A DNA stretch of 64,000 bases from Roseateles_B flavus (GCF_039872765.1 NZ_JBDPZC010000001.1:744001-808000), one strand, 5' to 3'; shown: positions 45,221 through 54,816, counted from the first letter of the stretch. Program-made: numbers and translations. The notes: generated by a model from the letters alone, not told the origin.

Positions 45221-46327
45221 TCAGGCGGGATGCCAGGCGCCCAGGATCCGCGGCCCGCGCGCGCCGGTGACGGCCGGCAGATTGCCCGCCAGGCCCTCGC
45301 AATGCCGCATGGCCAGCCAGGCGAAGGCGGCGGCTTCCACCTGCATGGCGGGCAGGCCCAGGGCGTCGCTGGGCTGCAGCGTCCAGCCGGGCAGGGTCTC
45401 CGCCAGGCGCTGCATGAGCCGGCCATTGAGCGCGCCGCCGCCGCACACCACCAGCCGACCGCCGGTTCCACCATGGGTCAGCAGGGCCTGGGCAATGGAG
45501 AGGGCAGTCAAGTCCAGCAAGGTGGCCTGGACGTCCTCGGGCGCGGCGGGCGGGGCCAGGGCCGTCAGGCACGCCTGCAGCCAGTCCGGATTGAAGAGGT
45601 CCCGGCCGGTGCTGCGCGGTGGCGGAAGACGGAAGAAGGGCTCGTCCAGCAGGCGGGTCAGCAGCCCGGGCAAGACCTGACCCTGCGCGGCCCAGGCGCC
45701 ATCGGCGTCATAGGGCAGGCTGCGGTGCTGGCTGATCCAGGCATCCATCAGGCAGTTGCCGGGGCCGCAGTCGAAGCCACGGGGTGCAGCGCCGGGCGCC
45801 GCGTCCAGCAGGCTGATATTGCTGATGCCGCCGATGTTCAGCACGGCCTCGCAGCGCCCTGCAAACACCGCCTGGTGGAAGGCGGGCACCAGCGGGGCGC
45901 CCTGGCCGCCGGCGGCCACGTCGCGGCTGCGCAGGTCGGCCACCACGCCGATGCCGCAGCGCTCGGCCAGCAGCGAGGCATTGAGCAGCTGGGTCGTGTA
46001 GCCGCTGCCATCGAACTCCCCCGGACGGTGGCGCACCGTCTGGCCGTGGGCGCCGAGGGCGCGGATGGTGAGGGTGGGGTGCCGCAGGGTCAGGGCTTGC
46101 GTCAGGTCGGCATAGGCGCGGGCCACGCCATTGGCCGCGAGGGCCGCGCGGTGCAGCTCCTTCTCGCCCGGGGTGTTCAGGGCCAGCAACTCGGCCCGCA
46201 GGGCGGGATCGAAAGGCGCAAAGGCGTGGTCCAGCACCTGGAGGGTGCCACCCGGGGCGCAGGCCGCGAGCACCGCGTCCACGCCGTCCAGCGAGGTGCC
46301 GGACATCAGTCCGATGTAGTGCTGCAT
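45221..46327 (-). CDS. anmK: Anhydro-N-acetylmuramic acid kinase
   Basis: 368 aa. The enzyme opens and phosphorylates 1,6-anhydro-MurNAc to MurNAc-6-phosphate in cell-wall recycling. Signature motifs: YIGLMSGTSLDGVDAV (phosphate-binding), ALGAHGQTVRH, LNIGGISNISLLD, FDCGPGNCLMDAW and VVCGGGALNGRLM. Start: the ATG at 46327 is used; a GTG at 46345 would add MSAPQG, and neither has a clear ribosome site. It lies directly downstream of an M23 peptidase gene (37 bp), a common pairing in this group. The dispersed 16-base motif occurs inside it at 45668. Confidence 0.95.
   Translation of the reverse strand: MQHYIGLMSGTSLDGVDAVLAACAPGGTLQVLDHAFAPFDPALRAELLALNTPGEKELHRAALAANGVARAYADLTQALTLRHPTLTIRALGAHGQTVRHRPGEFDGSGYTTQLLNASLLAERCGIGVVADLRSRDVAAGGQGAPLVPAFHQAVFAGRCEAVLNIGGISNISLLDAAPGAAPRGFDCGPGNCLMDAWISQHRSLPYDADGAWAAQGQVLPGLLTRLLDEPFFRLPPPRSTGRDLFNPDWLQACLTALAPPAAPEDVQATLLDLTALSIAQALLTHGGTGGRLVVCGGGALNGRLMQRLAETLPGWTLQPSDALGLPAMQVEAAAFAWLAMRHCEGLAGNLPAVTGARGPRILGAWHPA
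45668..45683 (+). repeat. Dispersed repeat copy inside anmK
   Basis: GGGCAAGACCTGACCC, in frame with anmK codons that read GQVLPG on the minus strand. The protein has its normal length around it, so it is not an obvious insertion. Confidence 0.45.
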
Positions 46328-46364
46328 GCCTTGCGGAGCGCTCACGCCGCGGCCAGGGGGGCGA

Positions 46365-47747
46365 TCAGTCGGCGTCGCTGACGCCCTGGCCCAGGGAGCG
46401 GGCCACGTCGATCTGCGTGCGGGCGGCCTGGGCCGTCTGCTGGAACAGGCCCTTGGCGTAGCCCGGCAGGGTCAGGGACTCGGAGGCGCGGGCGATGGCG
46501 CGCGGGTCCTGGTGCTGGCCCTTCACGCGGAATTCGAAATGCAGGTGCGGGCCGGTGGCCCAGCCGGTGGCGCCCACGGCGCCGATCTTCTGGCCCTGCT
46601 CGACGCGCTGGCCCTTCTTGACGTCAATGCGGCTGAGGTGGGCGTAGACCGTGACGCGGTCATTGGCGTGCCGCACATGGATCACGTTGCCGAAGCCGTT
46701 CTGCCAGCCGGCGGACTCCACCACGCCGTCACCCACGGCCTGCACGGCGGTGCCCGTGGGGGCGCCGTAGTCCACGCCCAGGTGGGCGCGCCAGGTCTGC
46801 AGGATCGGATGCATGCGCATCGAGAAGCCGGAGGTCACGCGCGAGAAGGGCAGGGGGCTGGCCAGGAAGGCGCGGCGCTTGCTCTGCCCGTCCATGGTGT
46901 AGAAGTTGCCCTTGCCGGTGACGCTGTCCCGGAACCACACGGCGCTGTAGCTGCGGCCGTTGTTGACGAACTCGCCTGCCAGCACCTTGCCGGCGCCGCC
47001 GTCCCATGTGATGGGCTCGCCGTCGGCAGTCAGGCCTTCGTAGACCACGGAGAAGCGGTCGCCCTTGCGGAGCTCGCGGTGGAAGTCGATGTCGCCCGAG
47101 AACATCTCGGCGATCTGGGATGCGATGGCGTCGGGGATGCGGGCGTCGTCCGTCGCGGCCCACAGGGAGCTGCGGATGGTGCCGCTGGCCAGGCGCACCT
47201 GGGACTGCAGCGGGGCGGTCTCCAGCACGCTGCGCAGGCCCTTGGCGTCGCGCTCGATGCGCAGGCGGGTGAAATGCGTGGCCTGCTGCTCCGGCTTCTC
47301 GGCGGGGAAGCGGGCGATGAGGGACTCGACCCGGCCCGAGGGGCGGGCATTGATCTGCACCAGCTTGCCGGCGCGGCCCTGCAGCACGCGGCGGGCCGTG
47401 GCGTCGCTGCGCAGGAAGGCCGCGAATTCCGGATCGAAGGCGCCCATGCGCTTGAGCAGGCTGTCGGCGGTGTCGCTGGCGCGGGTGAGGTCGTTGCGGC
47501 TCAGGGCCACCTCGTGCTCGGCCAGGTCGGCGAGCTGGGCGGCGAGGTCGTGCGTCTGCACGGCCTCGGCGATGGTGGTCTGGGGCAGGTCCTGGGCGTC
47601 GGGCGCCAGCGGTGCCACGCCGAAGGCGGTCACGGCGAATCCGCTGAGCAGGCCTACCAGGCTGCCCGTCAAGGCACGCGGGTGGCGAGCCGCGAAGGCT
47701 TCGGCATGCCCCAACACCTTGTTCAGTTCCTTGGTCCAGTCAGTCAC
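46365..47747 (-). CDS. M23 family murein endopeptidase
   Basis: 460 aa. An N-terminal membrane anchor (about 25-45, LTGSLVGLLSGFAVTAFGVAPL) is followed by a long middle region (about 60-290, OapA/inhibitory-like) and the LytM/M23 domain (about 300-420). The zinc motif is HLGVDYG (His and Asp near 321-325) with the catalytic HLHFEF near 401-404. It is of the MepM type that cleaves D,D-cross-links to allow wall growth. The GTG start at 47747 was chosen because the frame upstream of it looks non-coding. It is divergent from tyrS and upstream of anmK. Confidence 0.93.
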   Translation of the reverse strand: MTDWTKELNKVLGHAEAFAARHPRALTGSLVGLLSGFAVTAFGVAPLAPDAQDLPQTTIAEAVQTHDLAAQLADLAEHEVALSRNDLTRASDTADSLLKRMGAFDPEFAAFLRSDATARRVLQGRAGKLVQINARPSGRVESLIARFPAEKPEQQATHFTRLRIERDAKGLRSVLETAPLQSQVRLASGTIRSSLWAATDDARIPDAIASQIAEMFSGDIDFHRELRKGDRFSVVYEGLTADGEPITWDGGAGKVLAGEFVNNGRSYSAVWFRDSVTGKGNFYTMDGQSKRRAFLASPLPFSRVTSGFSMRMHPILQTWRAHLGVDYGAPTGTAVQAVGDGVVESAGWQNGFGNVIHVRHANDRVTVYAHLSRIDVKKGQRVEQGQKIGAVGATGWATGPHLHFEFRVKGQHQDPRAIARASESLTLPGYAKGLFQQTAQAARTQIDVARSLGQGVSDAD

Positions 47748-47984
47748 GCTTGCGGGTCCCGGTCTTCTCTGTGCTTGTTCTGGACCGCACCTGCGCGGGT
47801 AGCCTGGAAGCGACGCGGTCCGAGGGGGACCGTCCACTAGAATCCAGCACTTTTGCGGCCGTCCAAAGATGGCCGCTGAGGCCAAAACTGGCGCCGAGTA
47901 TACCCAGGGACCCCCTAGATCAAGGGCTGGGAAACCCGTCATCCGGCCGATTTCCGCTGCGCATCGCCCTCACGAGAGCTCTTC

Positions 47985-49232
47985 ATGTCCGAATCGCGAA
48001 CCGACACCCCCGCCAAGCCGGCCTACCCCGTCACCGAGCGCGTGCAGGAAGCCCTGCGCATCAGCCTGCGCGGCTGCGAAGAGCTGCTGCCGCAGTCCGA
48101 CTGGGTGCAGAAGCTGGCCCGGTCCGAGGCCACGGGCACGCCGCTGCGCATCAAGCTGGGCCTGGATCCCACGGCGCCGGACATCCACATCGGCCACACC
48201 GTGGTGCTCAACAAGATGCGCCAGCTGCAGGACCTGGGTCATCAGGTGATCTTCCTGATCGGCGACTTCACCTCCATGATCGGCGACCCCTCGGGCCGCA
48301 ACAGCACGCGCCCGCCGCTGACCAAGGAGCAGATCCAGGCCAACGCCGAGACCTACTACAAGCAGGCCAGCCTGGTGCTGGACCCGGCCCGCACCGAGAT
48401 CCGCTACAACAGCGAATGGAGCGAGCCCCTGGGCGCCAGCGGCATGATCCAGCTGGCCGCCAAGTACACCGTGGCCCGCATGATGGAGCGCGACGACTTC
48501 GCCAAGCGCTTCGCCAGCCAGACGCCCATCTCTGTGCACGAGTTCCTCTACCCGCTGATGCAGGGCTACGACTCCGTCGCGCTGAAGTCCGACCTGGAGC
48601 TGGGCGGCACCGACCAGAAGTTCAACCTGCTGATGGGCCGCCACCTGCAGGCCGAGTACGGCCAGGAGCCGCAGTGCATCCTGACCATGCCGCTGCTGGA
48701 GGGCCTGGACGGCGTGGACAAGATGTCCAAGTCCAAGAACAACTACGTGGGCATCACCGAGCCGGCCAACTCCATGTTCGCCAAGATCCTGTCCATCAGC
48801 GACGAGCTGATGTGGAAGTGGTTCAACCTGCTGTCCTTCAAGAGCCTGGACGAGATCGCCGCGCTGAAGCAGGAGATCGAGGGCGGGCGCAACCCGAAGG
48901 ACGCCAAGGTCATGCTGGCCAAGGAGATCACGGCCCGCTTCCACAGCGCCGCCGCGGCCGAGAGCGCCGAGGCCGACTTCAACAACCGCGCCAAGGGCGG
49001 CATTCCCGATGACATCCCCGAGGTGAGCCTTTCCGGCGCGCCGCTGGGCATCGCGGCCGTGCTGAAGTCCGCCGGTCTCGTGGCCTCCAACAGCGAAGGC
49101 ATGCGCATGATCGAGCAGAACGGCGTGCGCATCGACGGCACCGTGATCAGCGACAAGGCCCTGAAGCTGGAGGCCGGCACCGTGGTCGTGCAGGTGGGCA
49201 AGCGCAAGTTCGCCAAGGTCACGATCGCCTGA
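47985..49232 (+). CDS. tyrS: Tyrosyl-tRNA synthetase
   Basis: 415 aa. It is a class I aminoacyl-tRNA synthetase. HIGH signature in [11 protein letters not shown] (about 69-72), KMSKS in [10 protein letters not shown] (about 246-250), and a C-terminal S4 RNA-binding domain. The active-site stretch [19 protein letters not shown] is present. The length and the [14 protein letters not shown] motif fit the TyrRS type common in proteobacteria other than enterics. A bidirectional terminator follows. Confidence 0.97.
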   Translation: MSESRTDTPAKPAYPVTERVQEALRISLRGCEELLPQSDWVQKLARSEATGTPLRIKLGLDPTAPDIHIGHTVVLNKMRQLQDLGHQVIFLIGDFTSMIGDPSGRNSTRPPLTKEQIQANAETYYKQASLVLDPARTEIRYNSEWSEPLGASGMIQLAAKYTVARMMERDDFAKRFASQTPISVHEFLYPLMQGYDSVALKSDLELGGTDQKFNLLMGRHLQAEYGQEPQCILTMPLLEGLDGVDKMSKSKNNYVGITEPANSMFAKILSISDELMWKWFNLLSFKSLDEIAALKQEIEGGRNPKDAKVMLAKEITARFHSAAAAESAEADFNNRAKGGIPDDIPEVSLSGAPLGIAAVLKSAGLVASNSEGMRMIEQNGVRIDGTVISDKALKLEAGTVVVQVGKRKFAKVTIA

Positions 49233-49248
49233 GATCGAGCGCACCATG

Positions 49249-49283
49249 AAAAACGGGAGGCCGTCGAGCCTCCCGTTTTGTTT
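49249..49283. terminator. Bidirectional terminator between tyrS and the S41 protease gene
   Basis: AAAAACGGGAGGC / GCCTCCCGTTTTG stem with T-runs on both strands, 17 bp after the tyrS stop and 36 bp before the opposite-strand stop. Confidence 0.88.
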
Positions 49284-49302
49284 GCGCCGGCCCCTGTCCA
49301 TC

Positions 49303-49319
49303 GGGGCCAGGTCTTGCCT
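49303..49319 (-). repeat. Variant dispersed repeat copy
   Basis: GGGGCCAGGTCTTGCC (plus strand), a one-base variant of the reverse complement of the motif, directly at the stop of the S41 protease gene. Confidence 0.45.
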
Positions 49320-52300
49320 CAGGGTTTGACGGGGCGCGGGTAGGGGCCCGGCTTGGGCTGCACCACCGGCTGCTCGGCCATGCGCTTCTTCAGCTCGGCA
49401 ATGGCGCGGTCCAGCTGCGCGTCCTGGCCCTGGGCCGTGGCGCGCGGCGGGTTGTCCACCTCGATGTCGGGCGTCACGCCCTTGCCTTCGATGAGGAACT
49501 TGCCGTTGATGTCCATCTGCCCGGTCTCGGCGGCGCGCATGATGCCGTTGTCAAGCAGGCGGTTGCGGTCAGACAGCCACACGCCCGCGCCCGAGCTGGT
49601 CTTGCCGATCACGGGACCGATGCCCAGGCGCTTGAAGCCCTCGGAGAAGGTCTCGCCGTCGGAGTAGGTGTCCTCGTTCATCAGCACCACGGCGTGGCCG
49701 CGGAAGACGTGCTGCATGTTCGGATAGGGCTTGGAGCCCTCCGGCGAACGGCGCTGCCAGAAGGCCCAGGCACGGCGCAGCAGCTTCTCCAGGATCCAGC
49801 TGTCGATGTTGCCGCCGTTGTTGTAGCGGACGTCGATGATCAGGCCCTCGCGGTCGCTGGCGGCGTAGAACTCGCGGGCGAAGTCGGCGATGTCGTTGGG
49901 GCCCATGGCACGCAGGTGCACATAGCCGATGCGGCCCTCGCCGGCCTTCTCCACGGCCTTGGCGCGGCTCACGCGCCAGTCGTTGTAGCGCAGCTCGTTG
50001 TCGCGCCGTGCTGCCACGGGAACGACGATCTTCTGCACCGCCTTGCCCTCGGCCGTCTTCACCTCCAGCAGCACCTGCTTGCCGGCCTGGCCGCGCAGCA
50101 GCTCGAAGACGTGCGGCGCCTCGGTGGCCTTGCGGCCGTTGATGGCCGTGATCACGTCCCCGGCCTTGAGGCCCAGGCCCGGAGCGGCCAGAGGGCCGGC
50201 CTCGCCAGGCAGTTCGGGATCGGCTTCGTAGAGGTGCTCGATGCGCCAGCCCTCGGCCACCTTGGTCAGGCGTGCGCCCAGGCCGGCCAGGCCCGGCTCC
50301 TCGGGACCCTGGCGGGTGTCGCCCGGATTGACCTGGCTGTGCAGGGCGCTGACCTCGCTCACCATCTGAGCCATCAGGTCGGCCAGCTCGTAGCGGTCGG
50401 TCAGGCGGTCCAGCAGGGGCTCGTACTTGGCACGCACGGCCTTCCAGTCCACACCGTGCATGGCCTTGTCGTAGAAGTGGTCGCGGTGCATGCGCCAGGC
50501 GTCGGTGAACATCTGCTTCCATTCGGCGCGCGGCTGGGTGGCGATCTGCCAGTCGCTCCAGCGCACCTGGAACTTGGCGAGCTCCGAGGGCAGCTTGGGC
50601 GCGGTCTCGACGATCAGCACCTCGGGTGCGGCCGGGCCGGCGCCCCGCACCAGCATCAGCTTCTTGCCGTCGGCACTGAGCTCGTAGCCGCGCACATCGC
50701 CAGACAGCACCTCGGCAGGCGTGCCCTGGTTGTCGATGGCGATGCTCTTGAGGCTGGTCTTGCGCTCCAGGTCCTGGTCCAGGAACCACAGGCGCTTGCC
50801 GTCGGTGCGCAGGGCGCGGTAGTTGCCGGCTGGGACCGGCAGCTCGTACAGGCGCTGGGCCAGCCCTTCGGTGACGAGGGCCGGTTTGGCCTTGCTGTCA
50901 GGCTTGGCGTCGGCCTTGCCCTCGGCCTTGGGGTCAGGTTTTGCCTCCGGCTTGGCGTCTGCCTTGGGCTCGACCTCCAGCTCGTCCTTGGGCGCGAAGG
51001 GCGAGCGCAGGCCCGGCTGCAAGGCCAGGGCGTAGAGCTTGCCGCGCTTGTCGAAGAAGGGGCCCATGTTGCGGTCGCCCCAGGGGCTGCCGTTGCCGGT
51101 GGCCTGGAAGTTGCGGTCGGAGGCGAAGTAGAGCCACTTGCCGTCCGGGCTGAAGGCGGGCGAATGGCTGTCGTAGCGGTCGCTGGTGAGGCGGTGCGTC
51201 TTGCCGTCCGCCAGCGTGTAGAGCATCAGCTGGTTGCGGTCCGGATTGCGCAGCGGCATCACGAAGGCCAGGGCCTTGCTGTCGCTGCTCCAGGTGAGGT
51301 CGCCGGGGCTGCCCTCCAGCTTGTCCTGGGCGATCAGCTGTGTCGTGGGCTGGGGCTGTGCCTTGAGGTCGGTCAGGTAGATCCGGCCTTCCTTGTCGGT
51401 GTGGGCGATGTAGCGGCCGTCCAGCGAGGGCACGAGGCCGGTGCGCTGGGTGCTGGCGTCATGGGTGATCTGCTGCGGCTTGCCCAGGCCGTTGGCGGGG
51501 AAGCGCCAGATCTCCTGCTCGTCGCTGAAGTCGCAGATGGCGAAGACGCTCTTGCTGTCGCTGCTGAACTCGCCCTTCTTGCAGGCGCCGTCGGCCTGCG
51601 CCGGCAGCTCGGCGCGGCGCAGCGGGCCTACGCCCTGGGTGGCCAGGTGGCCGCGCGAGGCCAGCAGCACGCGCTCGCCATTGGGGGCGAAGGCGGTCTC
51701 GGTCAGGAAGTCCTGGGGGCGCTTGATCCAGCGGGCGCGTTGCTGGTCGAAGTCGCCACCCAGGGCGATGTCCAGCTTGCGGGGGGCGCCGCCCTGCGCG
51801 AGGTCGGTCAGGTAGAGGTCCGCGCCCAGGGCGTAGACCACGCGGCTGCCGTCGAGCGAGGCATGGCGGATGTCCCAGCCCTTGTGCTGGGTGTGCTGGC
51901 GCAGGTCGCCGCCGCGGGCGTTGACGGACCAGAGGTTGTAGGTCCCGTCGCGGTCGGAGAGGAAGGCCACGCGATCCTCGCCGCCCACGCGATAGGGCAT
52001 GGGGCGCCGGTCGTTGCTGCCCTCGGCGACGAAGGGGCGGGCCTCGGCCTCGCTGGAGAGGTCCAGGGCCCACAGCCGGGCGAGGCCGCCGCCGCGGTAC
52101 TGGCGGGCGTTGTCGCCGCGCAGGCCGCCGCGGGTGAAGTAGAGGGTCTTGCCGTCAGCGCTCAGGGCGCCATCGGCCGCCTGACCTACGGGCAGGGTGC
52201 GGCGCTGCAGGGTCTTGGGGTCGACGGCGAAGAGCTGGGTGCCCGGGCGGCTGTCCAGGCCGGTGTAGATCACCTCGCCGCTGGCGCTGAAGCCCCAGAC

Positions 52301-52654
52301 ACGCATGCCGCCGCCTTCCCAGGTCAGGCGCTTGGGGACGCCGCCACTGGCGGACATCACGTAGATCTCGGTGCCACTGTCGTACTGGGCGGTGAAGGCC
52401 AGCCACTGGCCGTCAGGCGAGACGGCGGGCTGGGTCTCCTGCCCGGCGTGGGAGGTGATGCGCTGGGCCTCGCCGCCCTGGACAGGGACGCGCCAGAGGT
52501 CGCCCTCGCCGACGAAGTAGACGGTGTTGCCCTGCAAAGCGGGCTGGCGGTAGAAGCCGTTCTGGCCGGCCTGTGCACCCGTGGCCAGGCCCAGGGCGAG
52601 CAGGGTGCAGGCCAGGGTCAGCGGCGCGGGGCGGAAGCGGGATGTTGTTGTCAT
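49319..52654 (-). CDS. Tricorn-type S41 protease
   Basis: 1111 aa. A signal peptide (about 1-29, ending GAQA) marks it as exported, unlike cytosolic archaeal tricorn. Residues 30-555 contain WD40-like/TolB-type propeller repeats (PAVSPDGQWLAFTAQYD, PSLDGRYIAHTDKEG, PAFSPDGKWLYFASD). A Lys/Pro/Asp-rich linker (about 556-590) follows, then a second propeller, a PDZ domain (about 755-850) and the S41 serine-peptidase core (DVRYNNGGNIDSWILEKL; nucleophile region TSSGAGVW near 1018). It should degrade peptides in the periplasm. GGAGAC precedes the ATG. Confidence 0.93.
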   Translation of the reverse strand: MTTTSRFRPAPLTLACTLLALGLATGAQAGQNGFYRQPALQGNTVYFVGEGDLWRVPVQGGEAQRITSHAGQETQPAVSPDGQWLAFTAQYDSGTEIYVMSASGGVPKRLTWEGGGMRVWGFSASGEVIYTGLDSRPGTQLFAVDPKTLQRRTLPVGQAADGALSADGKTLYFTRGGLRGDNARQYRGGGLARLWALDLSSEAEARPFVAEGSNDRRPMPYRVGGEDRVAFLSDRDGTYNLWSVNARGGDLRQHTQHKGWDIRHASLDGSRVVYALGADLYLTDLAQGGAPRKLDIALGGDFDQQRARWIKRPQDFLTETAFAPNGERVLLASRGHLATQGVGPLRRAELPAQADGACKKGEFSSDSKSVFAICDFSDEQEIWRFPANGLGKPQQITHDASTQRTGLVPSLDGRYIAHTDKEGRIYLTDLKAQPQPTTQLIAQDKLEGSPGDLTWSSDSKALAFVMPLRNPDRNQLMLYTLADGKTHRLTSDRYDSHSPAFSPDGKWLYFASDRNFQATGNGSPWGDRNMGPFFDKRGKLYALALQPGLRSPFAPKDELEVEPKADAKPEAKPDPKAEGKADAKPDSKAKPALVTEGLAQRLYELPVPAGNYRALRTDGKRLWFLDQDLERKTSLKSIAIDNQGTPAEVLSGDVRGYELSADGKKLMLVRGAGPAAPEVLIVETAPKLPSELAKFQVRWSDWQIATQPRAEWKQMFTDAWRMHRDHFYDKAMHGVDWKAVRAKYEPLLDRLTDRYELADLMAQMVSEVSALHSQVNPGDTRQGPEEPGLAGLGARLTKVAEGWRIEHLYEADPELPGEAGPLAAPGLGLKAGDVITAINGRKATEAPHVFELLRGQAGKQVLLEVKTAEGKAVQKIVVPVAARRDNELRYNDWRVSRAKAVEKAGEGRIGYVHLRAMGPNDIADFAREFYAASDREGLIIDVRYNNGGNIDSWILEKLLRRAWAFWQRRSPEGSKPYPNMQHVFRGHAVVLMNEDTYSDGETFSEGFKRLGIGPVIGKTSSGAGVWLSDRNRLLDNGIMRAAETGQMDINGKFLIEGKGVTPDIEVDNPPRATAQGQDAQLDRAIAELKKRMAEQPVVQPKPGPYPRPVKP
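50930..50945 (-). repeat. Degenerate dispersed repeat inside the protease linker
   Basis: GGGGTCAGGTTTTGCC (plus strand), one mismatch from the reverse complement of the motif. It lies in codons of the Lys/Pro/Asp linker (KPDPKA) and may be chance. Confidence 0.3.
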
Positions 52655-52753
52655 TGGGTCTCCTCGATGGGGCCGGTGGGGCCGGGGCGCCCGGACGCAC
52701 CTTCCAACACCGGAGCACCCGCAGCGCGCCGGATTGTGTCGCAGCTCGAGGCC

Positions 52754-53650
52754 TTAGCAGTTCGTCACACCGCCGCTGACATGTCCGGAGGGGACATGAG
52801 GCGCTGCGCTCTGCACATGGCCGACCTGGTCGTCGAAGAAGAAATCCGGCTCGAACTCCCGCAGGAAGGCGCCCTTGGGCAGGCCGCCCAGAAACATGGC
52901 TTCGTCGACCTCGATGGCCCAGTCCATGAGCGTGCGAATGGCGCGCTCGTGGGCCGGCGCGCTGCGGGCCGTCACCAGGGCGGTGCGGATGCGCATGTCG
53001 GTCTGTGGATGCCGCTGCAGTTCATGCAGGGCCCGCAGCACGGGCTTGAAGGGGCCGTCGGGCAGCGGGCGCATCACGTGCTGCTGCTCGTGGGCCTGGA
53101 AGGCGTCGAGCCCCTGGCGCTGGTAGATCAGCTCGGCTTCGTCGGAGAAGAGCACGGCGTCGCCGTCGAAGGCGATGCGCAGCTCCTGGGGGTGATCCGC
53201 CGAGGCGCGCGCCGACTGCGGGAAGACCCGGGCCGCGGCCACACCGGCCGCCAGGGCCTGGCGCACGTCGTCCTCGTTGGCCGAGAGAAAGAGCTGGGCG
53301 TTCAGCGGTCGCAGATAGCGCCAGGGCGACTGCCCGCGGGTGAAGACGCCGCGCAGGATGGGCAGGCCCAGCTGGCGGGCCGAGCGGAACACGCGCATGC
53401 CGGAGATCGGGTCGTTGCGCGAGAGCACCACCACCTCCACGCGCTGCTGCTGCGGCGTGTTGAAGCCCAGCAGCTTGCGCACCAGCGAGTAGGCCACGCC
53501 GGGGGTTGCCGGCAGGTCCAGGCGCTGCTGCTGCAGGGCCATGTAGGCGCGGTCGTCCCCGGCCTCGAAGACTTCGTTCTCCTCCTCGAAATCAAAGAGC
53601 GCACGGGAGGAGATGGCGATGACGAGCTTGTCGTCCAGGGAGGCAGGCAT
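52754..53650 (-). CDS. Cytosolic 5'-nucleotidase (NT5C1-like)
   Basis: 298 aa. The PF06189-type 5'-nucleotidase family hydrolyses nucleoside monophosphates. The HAD-like motif is RIAFDGDAVLFSDEAE, preceded by SRNDPISGMRVF and followed by RTALVTARSAPAHERAIRTL and GGLPKGAFL. No signal peptide is seen. It lies 40 bp from the AAA gene and 99 bp from the S41 protease, all on the same strand; the functional link is unclear. Confidence 0.9.
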   Translation of the reverse strand: MPASLDDKLVIAISSRALFDFEEENEVFEAGDDRAYMALQQQRLDLPATPGVAYSLVRKLLGFNTPQQQRVEVVVLSRNDPISGMRVFRSARQLGLPILRGVFTRGQSPWRYLRPLNAQLFLSANEDDVRQALAAGVAAARVFPQSARASADHPQELRIAFDGDAVLFSDEAELIYQRQGLDAFQAHEQQHVMRPLPDGPFKPVLRALHELQRHPQTDMRIRTALVTARSAPAHERAIRTLMDWAIEVDEAMFLGGLPKGAFLREFEPDFFFDDQVGHVQSAAPHVPSGHVSGGVTNC

Positions 53651-53690
53651 GGCGGCGATGATAGCCAGCCATGCCTGCCCCGGGCACCCC

Positions 53691-54680
53691 TCAGTGCATG
53701 AAGCCGATCGGCTGGCGCTTCGCGGTGCTGGTCGGCAGGTCCTCGCAGATCACGGTGGCGCGACCGGCGAGCTTGGCATTGCCGAAGGCCGTCATCCAGG
53801 CGCGGCGCATCTCGCGCGGGGCGACCTCGGCCATGCGGTCCAGCACGGGATCGCTGGGCGTCTCGTCAAAGCGCTTGCCCCAGTCGTGCTGGCCGCGGAT
53901 GCCTTCGTAGAGGCGGCGCGCGATGCGCCGTGCGGCCTCGACGTCGGGGGCCTGGACTTCATACACATTGACGCGGTTGAGGATGGGCTCGGGGATGCTG
54001 CGCGCTTCGTTGGCCGTGGCCACCCAGATCACCTGGCTGGCGTCCACGGCCACCTCGGCGAACTCGTCGACGAAGCTGCCCGCGGTGTCGTGCTCCAGCA
54101 GGCTGTAGAGCGAGCCCAGCGGGTCGTAGGTGGCCTCGCCGCCGGCCTTGTCGATCTCGTCGATCACCATCACCGGATTGGCGTAGTCGCCATCGACCAG
54201 GGCCTCGAAGACCTTGCCGGGCCGAGCGCCCTTCCATTGGCTCGACGCGCCGGACAGCACCCAGCCTGCCGTGAGCGAGCTCATGGAGACGAAGCCCATG
54301 CCCGTGTTCAGCAGCTGCGCCAGCTGGCGCGCGAAATGCGTCTTGCCGACGCCGGGCGGCCCCAGCAGCAGCAGGGGCGTGATCTCCAGCGCGTCGCCGC
54401 TGTCGGCGCACAGGGCGATCTGGCGGCGGATGTCGTCCAGCACCTCGTGGAAGTTGGGCAGCTCGTCGTAGAGCCGGTCCAGGCTCAGCAGGCCGGAGGG
54501 CTTGACCTGGAAGCGGTCCGGTCCCTTTTCCAGCATGCGCTGGTAGGTGCTGCGCAGGGGCTCGTGCTCCTGCGGCGCAAGCTTGGCGAGCTTGCGCTCG
54601 ACGTCCTGGACCTCGAACACCCGCCGCATCTGTGCGATGGGGATGCGCGGCGGCATGCAGGCGATGGCGTGGCTGCTCAT
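53691..54680 (-). CDS. Lon-like AAA ATPase without protease domain
   Basis: 329 aa. A helical N-terminal segment (about 1-100) is followed by an AAA+ domain with Walker A LLLGPPGVGKTHFARQ (about 107-115), Walker B VMVIDEIDKA and sensor residues in VIWVATANEARSIPEPILNRVNV. The DEIDKxG and VDEFAEVAVDASQV segments resemble the ATPase of Lon and RuvB/ClpX-type proteins, but no Ser-Lys peptidase domain follows. Its partner is unknown. The ATG at 54680 has GGAG six bases upstream and is preferred over an ATG at 54692. Confidence 0.82.
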   Translation of the reverse strand: MSSHAIACMPPRIPIAQMRRVFEVQDVERKLAKLAPQEHEPLRSTYQRMLEKGPDRFQVKPSGLLSLDRLYDELPNFHEVLDDIRRQIALCADSGDALEITPLLLLGPPGVGKTHFARQLAQLLNTGMGFVSMSSLTAGWVLSGASSQWKGARPGKVFEALVDGDYANPVMVIDEIDKAGGEATYDPLGSLYSLLEHDTAGSFVDEFAEVAVDASQVIWVATANEARSIPEPILNRVNVYEVQAPDVEAARRIARRLYEGIRGQHDWGKRFDETPSDPVLDRMAEVAPREMRRAWMTAFGNAKLAGRATVICEDLPTSTAKRQPIGFMH

Positions 54681-54745
54681 GATGAACTCCATGCGGGCTG
54701 GCTGAGTTCATTCAAGCAAAAAGCACCCGCCGCCGTGCACTGGAG

Positions 54746-54766
54746 AAAGCCCGGATTTGCCGGGCT
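54746..54766 (-). terminator. Possible terminator at the end of the gsp operon
   Basis: Minus-strand hairpin AGCCCGG / CCGGGCT with a five-base loop and a short TTTCT tract, 50 bp after gspF and before the AAA gene. Confidence 0.45.
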
Positions 54767-54816
54767 GTGTTCAATACCTCACGGCCGCGCCGCGCCCGCG
54801 TTCGCCAGGCGTGGTG

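Noticed and set aside
49694..53701. A 1335-codon open frame on the plus strand opposite the S41 protease and nucleotidase
   Set aside because: Antisense by-product of high GC: no domain, biased composition, and it spans two real genes on the other strand.
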